A stretch of 64,000 nt of DNA from Ailanthus altissimus (Eukaryota > Streptophyta > Magnoliopsida > Sapindales > Simaroubaceae). Position 1 is the first letter of the stretch; every line of letters begins with the position of its first letter. This document shows, one piece after another, positions 35,286 through 46,699 of this stretch. Below the pieces are notes generated by a model. The model did no database searches. It saw only the letters and a list, made by a program, of their open reading frames with translations, and was not told where the DNA came from. Location of the stretch: contig OX327690.1 of assembly GCA_946807835.1 (NCBI GenBank), positions 14,356,501 through 14,420,500 of the forward strand. The letters are read 5' to 3'. The translations under genes and the position numbers were made by a program.

Positions 35286-38200
35286 TTTGTCTAGGCAATT
35301 TTCTCTGTCTAAATCAACATACCCAATCAACTGAATGCCTTTTACATCATGCCTAAATATAAGTTCATAAGTGTACCTACCAAGTATCTCAAGATCCACT
35401 TGATTCCTAACCAATGTTATTTTTTTGGATTTGCTATAAATCTGCTTAAAACACTATTTAAATGACCTAAGTTTGGCATTATACAAATCATGCACATGAT
35501 TGATCCTACAATACTTAAGTATAGTGCTTTAAACATGTATTCCTTGTTCACTATCAGATGAAGGACATTGATGTAGAAATTTTAAAATATTTTTCCTAAG
35601 GTAAGTTAGTTAGTTTGGAGTTGCTCATCCCAAATCTGTCAATTACCTTTTTTTAAGTAGCCTTATTGTGATAATACTTATTTTCTTCTTTGCCTATCCC
35701 TTGGGATTTCCATTCCAAATATTTTCTTAGCATTGGCAAGGTCTTTCATCTAGAATTTAGATTCAACAACTCTTTTACTTTTTGCAATTCATCTTAACTT
35801 TGACTTTATTTAATCCCTTAGTGCCTCTAAGGTAAAAATGTGTCATAACTGCTCTTTTTGAACCCTATAAAATTAACAAAAGAGTCAAACCATTTATTCT
35901 ATTGCTTCGATGACTGTTTCAACCCATAGAGAGACCTTTTTAGCAAACATACTTGATCTGGTTTGCTAGTGTCTTCAAATCATTCTAGCTACTTCATGTA
36001 GATGGTTTCTTTTAACTCATCATTCAAGAAAGCAGTTTTTACATCAAGCTACTATAATTCTCAAATAAATTATGCTACCAAAGAGAGCATAACCTTTATA
36101 GTTGTGTATTTAACCACTAGTGAGAAAATGTTAGTGTAGTCTATTCCTTTTCTTTGTGAGAAGCATTTAGCCATAAGTCTTGCCTTAAATCTTACTGGCT
36201 CTTTTGGTGTGCTACATTCTTTAATTTTATAGATCTATTTAAAATCTACTAATTTCTAATTTGGAGGACTTGTGACTAATATCTAGGCTTTATTGTTTAT
36301 GAGAGTATTCATTTTTTCTTGCATAATAGATTACCATTCTCCTTTATATCTGCTATTGATAACTTCTTAGTATGTATTTGGTTCAATTTCAGTAATCTTC
36401 TAGGTAGTCCATAAAGCAAAGGCTATTAGATCATAAGGAGTAAATTTAATTGGAATTTTACTTGCCTTTTTTTCCTATCTCTAGTTAGTTGGTAACTAAA
36501 AGATCATGACTTGATTTTGCTTCTGGTTGTTGCTATAAACTGGTTCTGAAATCTGCTTTAGATGGTATATTTTCATCCAAGTGATTGTTTGATGCTTCAG
36601 ATGTTGGCACTCTACCTTAATTTGAAGCTCATTTTATTTTGCTAAGCTGTTAGTTAAATTGTCTTGTTTCTCTTTTGGGCATATAGATTCATTTAACACA
36701 ACATCCCTGTTGAAAATGATTTCAACTCCATTTGATTCCTTCAGCCAAACCTTATACCTCTTAATTCCTTCTAGATGCCCAAAGAATAGGCACTTTTGGG
36801 ATTTGGGCTCTAATTTACCAATGTTTTGGTATGCATAGGCAATGCATCCCAGCACTCTCAAATGGTGTGATTAGGAGGCTTTTTTTATCTATAATTCCTC
36901 GGTTGTTCTAAAATTTAAAGCACTTAAGGGATTTCTATTGATCAAATAGCAAGCTATGCTTGTTGCTTCTCCTTAAAATTGTTTAAACAAACCCAAGCTT
37001 AAAAGCATGCACTTGATTGTTAAGGATAGTTCGTTCATTTTTTCAGCAACTCCATTTTTGTTAAGGAGTGAACCTAATTGCCTTGTGCCTCACTATTTCA
37101 TGTTCTTTGCAATAATCATCAAACGGTTTATTGAAAAATTTCAAACCGTTTTCAGTCCTTAATATCTTTAATTTCTTGCCTAATTGTGTCTCAATAAGTG
37201 TCTTTCAACTTTTAAATTTATTAGAAGTTGTATCCTTAGATTTAAGTAAGAAAATTCAATTTTTCTTTAGTAGTCATCTATAAAGGAAATGAAATATTTG
37301 TTGTCTCCATAAGTTGTGGAATTTGTAGGTTCCCATATATTAGCATGAATATATTCCAAGACTATAGTTGTTATGTTTATGCATGGTTTGAAATTCAACA
37401 TGTGTTGTTTCCCCAATATGTAATGTTCATAGAAATCTTACCCTGTCGTTTTACCAATGTAAAGTAATCCTTGATTGCTTAATTTTAATAGTTATATTTC
37501 ACTAATTTGTTCAATCTTTTATGTTATAGCTTAGCTTCCTCATATATTTGATGTGTGTAGCAGTTGCGATGCTTTCTAGTGATTATTTCTTCTTCTAGAA
37601 TGTAAAGATTATTTTGCTTAATTCCTTTCATCATTACTATAAAACCCCTATAAATGTTTATATGTCAATTTTCAACTTTGCAAATGTATCCTAATTTATA
37701 TAGAACTCCTAATGAATTAGGTTTCTCTTTAAGTTCTAGAACATGCTTTACATTCTTTAGGAATCTAATTTTTCCATCATGCATTTTGATTCGTATAGTC
37801 CCAATTCCAATTACTTTGCATGTCTGGTTATTGCCTATTAGTAATTTTACACCTTGATATGGTTCATAGGTGTCAAACCATTCCCCATTTGGACTCATAT
37901 AATAAGTGTACCCTGAGTCCATTACCTAGTTTTTAATATCACCAGTTGTTACTGTAAGAGCTTCTTGCCATTGTTGCTTCTGCATGACCAAAACCCATTT
38001 CTTTCAACTTCCTAATTCTCTCATAGCGGTTTTTTTTTTCAAGTGCCATTCTTTTCTACAAAAAATAGTACTTTCTTCCATAGTCTTTGACTTTAACCTA
38101 CATTTTCCTCTATATTTCCTTTATTTTCTCTTTTCTCACCTATTCTTCTAACAAACATATTTTCCCCATCTTTTTTGTTCTGAATTTTTATTTCTTGTTC

Positions 38201-38840
38201 CCTTAGTTTATTTGCAGTCTTCAATCTTTTAGAGTAAATCTTTCTCTGCCATATTTAATTATTGATTTTACTTCTCTATAAGAACTTATCAATAAGTTTA
38301 AAAGAATAACTACATGATTTTCATCACTTCTTGCATCACGAGTATTTTCTAAGACTATATAAATTCTCTTGAATTCATCAAGATTCTTTTCTAAAACTTT
38401 AGAGGGATTCATTTGAAACCTAAATGACCTTTATTTCAAAAGAGTCTTACTAGATAAAGATTTAGAAACATATAAACATTTAAGCTTACCCCAGAGCCTC
38501 AATGTTGTAGTCTCTTCATTGACTGGCCATAATACATTATTAGATAAATGCAAGATAATAACGTTGAATGTAGTTTCATCCATCTCTACTATCTTCTTAT
38601 AACTTGTTAAAGTTCTTGCTTCATATTTTGGTCCATTAAAGCTTTAGCAACCTTTTGCTAAACTAGCAAGGCTTTCATCTTCTTCAACCAAAAACTGAAA
38701 TCTCCCTATCTATTAATTTCTCTACCTCAAACTTAGTGGTTGGCATTAAGTGATTCTTAGTAAATTACCCTAGAGTCTTCTTTAAATCCTTTGAACCTTT
38801 AGCTTTGATCTACTATTAAAAATTTGCACTCTAATTCAAG
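35286..38840 (-). pseudogene. gag-pol relic of copia element 2
   Basis: Minus strand, from 38840 down: a Gag start near 38745 (ATGCCAACCACTAAG); a Gag piece at 38221-38412 (LDEFKRIYIVLEN, ILLNLLISSY); protease and GAG-pre-integrase at 37665-37922 (DSGYTYYMSPNGEWFDTY, with the active-site Asp-Ser-Gly); an integrase-RT linker at 36634-36861 (VLGCIAYAYQNIGKLEP, FNRDVVLNE); an RT with [22 protein letters not shown] and SLYGLKQS words near 36200-35900; and RNase H broken off at GYVDLDRENCLDKK near 35330. The order is that of Ty1/copia, perhaps the Tork group. Frames shift often; nothing is translatable in full. Confidence 0.85.
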
Positions 38841-38854
38841 ACTTAAAATCCAAG

Positions 38855-40269
38855 TGATAAGGGCAAATTTGTCATATATTTTCTCATATTTTTATTATTG
38901 ATATTTCATTGTTTTATGAGAATAGATGGCTATTTATGTGCATTATTGTTATTTATAGGGACTTGAACAAAATTTAAAGAAGGGACTAAAATGTAAAGTT
39001 TTCAAATTATGAGTCCAGCGCCCCCGCACCACAAGTATTGTCGCCCCAGCGCTGAAATAGTGATCGAAATAAGAAAAACGACCTGCTTAAGTCGCGTCTA
39101 GCGCCCCAGCGCCGAAGAGTCACCGCGCCAGCGACGCTTTATCGCCCCAGCGCCATCAACATACCGCTCCAGCGGTAATAGCTTTTTCACGCGTCGCCCT
39201 AGCGACAAATGCCTAGCGCGCCAGCGGTAGTGCCAGTCCTAGTCCGACGAGAATTGAGATTTTCAAGCTCATATCAATCCCTATATAAAGCCACTCGTTC
39301 CTAGCCTTCAAGAATCAATCCAAGACGACCCAAGAGCACCAAGAATACAGAGCACGAGTCTTGGAAAGCAATAGGAGCTTAATTGAAGCAACTTTAGAGA
39401 GAGATACAAGACGTTCTTCGGCATCAAGAGTTCCTAGGCAGCGCAATTAAGAGCAATTCGACGTCTATATCGGTTTGCTAATAATTGTATCATGATTTAT
39501 AATTATTTTTACTGCTGTTCTCTTGTAGCCATGAGCTAAACTTATTTTCTAGGGTTAATATTTGAACTCAATATGTGCACTTAAATTGCCATATCTTTTT
39601 AGTATTTAATAAACTTAGTCCTTTATTATTTAAATTACTTGTGTTTAATACTTCAATATATCTGGTCAATATATGGTGAATGAATTGGTAATATTTTGAT
39701 AAACTCGGAAGAGGAATCAATATATTTAGACCTAGGTAATTTGATGCATGATTGTAGAGTAACATTCAATGTTACATATGCAAGTTTCAATTTAGGATAG
39801 GAATATACCTAGTTGACATGTATGATCAATAAGACCTAATCTTAATGAATCTTAGTTTATTACAAGTACCATAGGAATATAGGTATTTGGTAAATTAAGG
39901 TATACTTGTATGACCTTGGAAGAGGCTTGTGAATACATTAGTGTCTTGATCAATAATAAAGACTAAGTGAGTTAAATATTATAAGGTTAATCATTAAAAA
40001 GCATATTGAGGGATAATATTAATCCTAGGTTTTCTCTACGTTGCTATCATTTAAATCTCTTTGCATTGTGTTTTGCTTTTATATTTCTTACATTCATTCT
40101 TAGATTTTTATTTTTCTGAATAATTATTAGGAAGATATAATTTTAGTAATTGGTTAAAAAGAAAAAAATTATCCCTGTGGGTTCGACATCCGACTTATTT
40201 AGTCTCTTTATTACTTGCATATGATAGTGTATACTTGCACTTAATTTATGATATAGAAATATCGCATCA
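38855..40269 (+). mobile_element. Solo Ty3/gypsy LTR with CCAAG target duplication
   Basis: The 1415-bp sequence begins TGATAAGGGC and ends ATCGCATCA, so TG..CA. It is flanked on both sides by CCAAG (38850-38854 and 40270-40274), proof of one integration event. Inside are a GC-rich word array (39000-39240), a TATA box (CTATATAAAGCC near 39280) and a closing phrase CCTGTGGGTTCGACATCCGA typical of gypsy LTR ends. No internal element is left, so recombination between two LTRs removed it. It sits in the end of the 5' LTR of copia element 2. Confidence 0.93.
39000..39292 (+). promoter_or_regulatory. GC-rich palindromic word array and TATA box in solo LTR
   Basis: About ten variants of CGCCCCAGCGCC / CCAGCG occur within 240 bp of otherwise AT-rich DNA, ending roughly 50 bp before CTATATAAAGCC. 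Many of the words are self-complementary and could pair with each other. Comparable patches sit in the same place in the other gypsy LTRs here. A control or packaging role is a guess. Confidence 0.5.
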
Positions 40270-40900
40270 CCAAGAATTTAAACCAATAGATAGTAAAGAG
40301 ATAAAACTAGAAATAAAACACTAAAGATTTATAGTAGTTCAGTTCTTATGAATCTATGTTCACTTTTCGAGCTAAATAATATACCCAACACTACATTATA
40401 TCTCAAAATAATACAAAAAATTTCCAGCATATTCACACATTTTCTCTCTAAAATAATTCTCTCTGTAAACTATTTTCTCTCCATAGAACCCTACTCTTTC
40501 TCTCTTTATGACTCTCTTTTTCTACCTGAAGAGGATGAGAAGAATTGATGTCTTGAGACCCAAAATCGAGCTACTATTATAGAGCTTTGTTTTAAACTTT
40601 TCCAACTTTATTTTTTATTTGCTTCGTGCATGCAGAAGGAAATTTGAAATTGTCTTAAAGTCCTTGTATAGCATGGATAGAAGACTTTTTCTAGAGGACT
40701 AATTAGGTATAAGATAAGGAAAGAGTTAGTCCTTATATCATGAAAAAATCCATGTGAGAGTGAAATATTATAGAAATTATAGGACAACTCATACCTTTCT
40801 CTAATAAAATAAGAATTGGGTATTTTAGTTTGTTTATGGAGGAATGGGGAATGTTTAAAGCCAAAACAACATCATTTTGACAATTTTAAAATTTTACGAT
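40270..40900 (-). repeat. 5' LTR of copia element 2, split by the solo LTR
   Basis: With the last ~14 bases on the far side of the solo LTR (38841-38854), this aligns with 35083-35285. It continues well beyond the truncated partner, so its outer end is only estimated. A short frame at 40348-40548 has no supported identity. Confidence 0.55.
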
Positions 40901-42769
40901 TATACCATTAATAAAATGAGTCATTTAGACCTTTTCTTTTTGGCTTCTGAAAAATTCTATTCATTCCCTTAAATTTTACTTAAAATGTATTATAACAAAT
41001 AAACTTTACACAAATTTTATAAATATAGCATTACTGTCTTTCAAAATCATCCATCTATATTCATAGAAGACAAAGCAGTTAAAGTTCCACTAATCTCGCC
41101 AAAACTTCCACTATGTCAACCTGTAGCCATAATTCTCATCAAAAGTCCCATCAACTACAAGACTACTGACTTTTAGGTATTAACTGACTACACTCAAATG
41201 GAAGGTAGGTTAACATGATAATATACTTTTCATTGCTAATTATTAAAAAACTGTGGAGGAATACCCTATTCTAAGCCACTTTTAATATCTTCTTAAAGTG
41301 ATTCGAATAAGTTGTTTCCTTAAGTATCATGCGCAGTATAGAGTTGTGAGTTTCGCATATATTTTGTAAAGCGACTTGGGAATCTTATTAGTTTGTAGTA
41401 GTGTGAACTAAAATATTGGGATTCCCTTCTCCATGAAATTCGATCTTCGGAGGAAATTAATTTTTATCTTATGAAAATGACACAATCTCCACTTCCTCTC
41501 TATCATTTTAAAAAAAAGAGCCTAAACCTCCCAACATTACAAATATTTTTATCATATTTTAACTTTGACAATTTTACCTATAATGTATTTAAATCAAAAG
41601 AAATTAAAAAAATGTATTTAATTTTTTTAATATAATTTGACCATTTTATTTTTGATATTATACAATTTAACTAATCTACCCATGATGAATTTAAAGCAAA
41701 AGAATTTTTAAAATGGGCTTCAACTTTTTTTTTCGATAATTTTATTCTTAAACACCTAAAGTTGTTCAAACATTTAGAAATAAACACTTAAAGTTGCAGA
41801 AACTTTATTTTTGAGTTAGGCTTAGTCAATATCAAATTTTCATCCTGTTGAACAATATCAATACAATTATGTCTTTGTGAATGAAACCGTGACCCATCAG
41901 CACTTGTCCTGCATCAATAGCCAAATTTACCAAAAGTATAAAGGGAAAAAAAAAATAATAAGTCAAATTCTAAATCATAGTAGGAATTGATTACAAATAT
42001 AGAAAATAAAGAACAAGCATATTAAGAAAATAAATATTTATGTATTCTTGATTCTAAATTTAACCTAAGAATTAAAAAAAAAAAGGAAGCAAAGAAAATA
42101 AGGATCTAATTGATGCAGGACAAGCGTTGATAGGTCATGATTTCGTTAACGAAGAAGAAAGTTGTTGATATCGTTCAACAAAAACAAAAATTGAAAATAG
42201 GATGATATATGTCTTAATAAATTTATCTTGGAAAATTTAAAACATAAGAAATAAAAAAAAATGTTTTGCATGACTTAACAAATTTATTTTTAATAATGCA
42301 TGGGTGGCTGTTTTATCCTAATTCTTTTTTTTTTTTTAAAGTGAGATTCAAACTAATAACAATTGGCTAAGGAATTAATAATTCACCACTAAGATAGAAG
42401 GTGTCAATGTGACAACATTTAACTTTGATAAATAAATAATGAAACCTAAAAATAATAAGCAATAATAAAACTGTAATATTTTAATTTACTTTAAATCCAA
42501 ATAAGCTAACAACAAATTTGAGTTTTTGTGGAAAATGCATTATAGATATTTTTTTCATTTTTTAATTATTCTAAATTAATTTTAAAAAAGATTAAAAAAT
42601 ATATTCATAATAAAAAGTTATTTTTGTTGAGAATAGTTCTTACGTGCCATTTCATTTTGTATAAATATTTATTATTTAATATTTATACAATGAAAATTTT
42701 GATAAATTGTTAATATTATTTATTAAATGGTAAGAAGCTTGTTGCATTTCAGACATTATAGATTTAAAG
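40901..42769. other. AT-rich intergenic DNA
   Basis: No gene is supported. The main structure is the inverted repeat at 41846-42180. Confidence 0.45.
41846..42180. repeat. Inverted repeat (foldback), ~73-bp arms, 190-bp loop
   Basis: The left arm at 41846-41918 and the reverse of the right arm at 42109-42180 share GTTGAAC.ATATCAA, GAAA.C.TGACC.ATCA and CTTGTCCTGCATCAAT. Weaker similarity goes on outside the arms. The loop is AT-rich and non-coding. This could be a foldback transposon or two inverted copies of a MITE. Confidence 0.7.
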
Positions 42770-43465
42770 GAATTTAGGTTAGCTAAGAGTTATAAGTGCT
42801 AAAAGTTAGAAATACTAAGAGTTAGCAAATTTTAAGAGTTAAAATCTTGTTTGAAATGGGACAACAGTCTAGAAATATATTAGTAATGACATAATTGTAA
42901 GTAGTTATAAATGGTGCTAAAAAATATTATTATGTAGTATATTCTTGAAAACCTCGCTCTTGATCTATCTTCGCCGATGCGGGTCAATTGGTGAACTCTT
43001 CCAGATTAGTGTATGTCTATATATAGATTGTCCAGATGGTTAGTCTTAACAAACCATGAGTTTAGTAGAAAACTCATATATAGGTACTTAGTAAGGACTG
43101 GGTAATGAACAGACTCATGAAGACTTCCAATAGACATCCTATAAAACTATTAATGGAAGTTTTTCTCGAGTTGATTAGTATTTGTCATCCTTTGACCTGA
43201 GCATTACGGTGGGCTTATGAGTGATCCACCATACTTTAATTCCACGCATGTTTGAGACATTTTATGATCTAACCTCTAGGTGTTGTTCTGTATGGTCCGA
43301 TGTTTATGGAGTCTAATGTGCGTAGATATAGGATCCATCATCTCATATTAGTGAGTTGTATATTCTAATACTTCGATATTATATTTCAGAAAGTCTTATA
43401 ACTATAAGTATTAAACCCGTAAAAGAGTTTTTGTAGGGATAAACGATATCACAAAAGGCATTTTA
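42770..43465 (+). repeat. Dispersed LTR-like repeat, family C, plus copy
   Basis: It matches the reverse strand of 11750-12780 (shared TTGTTTGAAATGGGACA.., TAGTAATGACATA.TT, TTAGTGTATGTCTATAT, CTCGAGTTGA.TAGTATT, GTAAAAGAGTTTTT). It is shorter than the other copy and directly abuts a gypsy gag reading frame at 43466, so it either inserted into or was joined to that gag. Confidence 0.6.
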
Positions 43466-44810
43466 AGAGCTTGAAGAAGTTTATGGAGAGATTTCATAAG
43501 GAGGTAATGCAAGTTGAAGCCTTTAACCTACCTATTGCCCTTGAAGCATTAAAGGATGGCTTATAGTTGAATAGATTTTGGTACTAGATCTTAGTGAAGT
43601 ACGTCCAGACCTATTCATTTGCATATGAAAAAGCCTTCAAATACATCAAGATTAAAAAAGAGAAGGGGAGTCGAAGAGAACAATTGTGGTAAATTCTTAA
43701 GGCAGTGCTTAAGATGGTGAATTTAAAAGATCAATAGGATACCAAAGGTCTCAAAAGATAGTTTAGTTTAGAAAGAGAAGTAAGAGAAGTCTACCCAAAT
43801 CGAGTTGGCACTTAAGATAGAAGAAGCCTAAAAAGGAATAAAGAAATTTTAGACCGAGGAGGTCTTCTCCTCAAGTGGCTAAAACTAGGATGAACAGTCC
43901 TACATCTCTCTAACAGTCACTCATAACATTATCTTTGAGGCCATCAAGGATAAAGAACTACTCAAAAAGCTAAATGATATCCAAACATTATTGTTTAAAT
44001 GGAACAAAAATAAGAAGTGTAAGTTGCAGTAAGACCCTACACAACTAGAGAGTGTTACAGCCTAAAGAAGCAAGTTAACTAGCTTGCTAGAAACTTAGAT
44101 GAGTTAAAGGATGATTGTGAGCAAAGGAATACTCAGCAGACCAAGAGCCGAGATTCTAATTCATCAATTCAACAAGAAGTTACCATGATTATTGCTCGAG
44201 GACCAATATTAGTAGGGGACTCCAACTGCTAAAAGAATACTGCTCTTGGTATTTTTTAGCGAGACATCAAGTGATGTGCAACATTCTAGTTGCCAAGAAG
44301 CCTCAAATGCTAACAATGCCATCATGTTAACCTAAGAGGATGCGTAGGGCATCAATTACCTACACGATGATGTCTTAATGATCACACTACTAGTGGCTGA
44401 GACTAACTTCAATAGAGTGTTTATCGACTCAGAGAGTTTAGTGGAAAAAATTTTCAAGGAAGACTTAGATGACCTTAGCACAAAGGACTTGAAGATGAAA
44501 AGAATACAAACCCCGCTCTACAATTTTAGAGAGGGTTTTCTAATGCCATTAGGAGTGGTCACACTTTTAATCGCCATACGAGAGAAGTCTTATGTAAAGA
44601 CCATAATGGTGAGGTTTATAATAGTTGAACAATCCTTCCTATAGAAGATTCTCATAAGATGACCATTCATAAGAGACTTTAATGCCTATGTCTATCCTCT
44701 ACCTAAAGTTGAAGATCCAAGCGTAAGAAGAATTAGGATCATCTTAGGAGATCAAAATATGGTAAGGATTGTTTATACGACCTTTGCTAAGAAGACCTTT
44801 TGCATTAGCA
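43466..44810 (+). pseudogene. Ty3/gypsy gag-protease relic (Tat/Ogre-like)
   Basis: The 5' end reads LKKFMERFHKEVMQVE..LPIALEALKDGL, the conserved block of Tat-type gag, followed by a charged region (EAIKDKELLKKL..KNKKCKLQ). Protease at 44378-44644 reads LLVAETNFNRVFIDS.., TPLYNFREGFLMPLG and VRFIIVE; its active site Asp-Ser-Gly has become Asp-Ser-Glu. Stops and frameshifts interrupt it. At 44812 the protease region runs straight into an LTR, with no RT, so most of pol has been lost. Confidence 0.75.
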
Positions 44811-45470
44811 CTGTTGGGCTTATAATGGGGAAGGCCCAACAAAGCCTATATAACCCAATTAAAAGAGTCACTTAAAAAGAAAAAAAAAGACTCAACCAAA
44901 GGCCTAAAATCAAAAGCCCGAAACTAATAAAAAAGTTAGCGAATTATCAGACTGAGATGAGAGCCCACTAAAGTCGCAATTATTAAAATGCCCTTCAAAG
45001 AAGTCTTATGTAAAAAAGTCCTATGTAAAATGCCCTTCATACGAGAGAAGTCTTATGTAAAGACCATAATGGTGAAGTTCATAGTAGTTGAACAATCCTT
45101 CCCATAGAAGATTTTCATAGGATGACCATTCATAAGAGACTTTAATAGGGCTATGTCTATCCTCTACCTAAAGTTGAAGATCCAAGCGTAAGAAGAATTA
45201 GGATCATCTTAAGAGATCAAAAGATGGTGAAGATCGGTTATACGACCTTTGCTAAAAAGACCTTTTGCATTAGCACTGTTGGGCTTATAATTAGGAAGGC
45301 CCAACAAAGCCTATATAACCCAATTAAAAGAGTCACTTAAAAAGGAAACAAAGACTCGACCAAAGGCCTAAAATCAAAAGCTCGAAACTAACAAAAAGTT
45401 AGCGAATTATCAGACTGAGATGAGAGCCCACTAAATTCACAATTATTAAAATGTCTTTCAAAGAATAAGA
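44578..45470 (+). repeat. Tandem duplication of a protease-LTR junction, period ~463 bp
   Basis: The block from ACGAGAGAAGTCTTATG (44578) to ..AATTATTAAAATG (about 44990) recurs from 45041 to about 45455. Each unit holds the tail of the protease reading frame and the first ~190 bp of an LTR beginning TGTTGGGCTTATAAT (44812 and 45277). A ~40-bp joint at 45000-45040 repeats bits of the unit start. Confidence 0.9.
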
Positions 45471-46132
45471 TTTCAAACCTGAGTACAGAGAAGAAATCTC
45501 ATTCAAACTCAAGCTTCTCTCATGTTTTCTAGCAGGAAACGCACGAGGAACTTGAGTAAGGTTTAAATTCTGTTTTCGTTATGAATTTCTCTTATTGATT
45601 AACCTTTATCTAATTATGATTATGATTATTTCTTATCGATTATTATTATTTCTTATCAGATAAATTTATCACAAAATTGATTATAATTATGACTATTTTC
45701 GACTATCTTTTATCTTATGATTAGTCTTATGCCTTAAAATAATATTGATTGAACTTTTCTAAGGAAAAAAGTGATTCGTTGAATCAGTGATTAATAAACA
45801 TAGTGTCACTATAATTCTCAAACAAATTGGACTTCACACATTATATAAATATACTAAATTCAAGATCATAAAAAAAGCACAGCAAAGAACTCTAAAAGTA
45901 CTATTGAGATCTTTGAGTAATCTCTGAGAGCACCCACAAATAGAAAAATAGTGACCCTTTGTTTACTTGATAAACACTCCCACACATTACACTCAATTTC
46001 TCTTGTTGTTACTGACTTGAGTGTTGGAATATTTTTTCTTGCAGGAGGACGACTTTGTCTCTATAAACATTTTCAAAACTAGTTAAACACAGAAGACAGG
46101 TTAATCTCAAGGTTCCCAAAACTAAGAACTTC
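45277..46132 (+). repeat. LTR of a Tat-type gypsy element
   Basis: It begins TGTTGGGCTTATAAT..GGCCCAACA, a self-complementary start. Near its end are ACTTGAGTGTTGGAAT and CTTGCAGGAGGACGAC, wording typical of Tat/Retand LTR ends. A primer-site-like word follows at 46135. The internal end is approximate. Confidence 0.65.
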
Positions 46133-46134
46133 AG

Positions 46135-46152
46135 TGGCACTGTCTGTGAGAT
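46135..46152 (+). other. Primer binding site of the Tat-type element
   Basis: TGGCACTGTCTGTGAGAT is close to TGGCGCCGTCTGTGGGAA, the primer site found in many Tat-type elements. Its place after the LTR marks that LTR as a 5' LTR of an element reaching to the right. Confidence 0.6.
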
Positions 46153-46699
46153 AACCTAAAATAATTAATATTGAGAATCGTCGGAAAAAAAATTACGCTG
46201 ATATCCTTCTAAAAATAGGTGAATATCAAACAAATATTGAGAACCACCTAAAAAAGAAGATTCCTAAAGGAACTCTATACAAGTTCATATGATAACAAAA
46301 CTTCCCAGAACAATCTTTTCAGAAATTGTATAAAATACAACTTTCTTGGAACAGATACCTCTACAGGAACCAAAACGGTTCCTAAATGAGATACAAACTT
46401 TAAATAAAGACATATGGCACTATAAGAAAGGATCCTCACTCAAAACAGAACACCCTTTCCCAATACAGCCAAGACATGGAACTTCCACTTAGAAACAAAA
46501 GAGGATTTTCAACTCTTAGTAATACAAACAGATTGAAAAAAATGTTTCCTATCAAATGAACAACCACAAGATATGCATGACAGAAAAGAAGTATTTTTCA
46601 TTTATATGGGATAAACAAAAATACTTGTATTTGATTTCATTAAATGTATAATGTTTAGGTAACATAAACATATATATAATCCAAAAGAAAAAGACAGAC
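46153..46699. other. Non-coding leader of the Tat-type relic
   Basis: No coding frame is recognised. GAGAA(T/C)CG(T/C)C-like words occur near 46170 and 46240, probably a weak local repeat. Confidence 0.4.
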
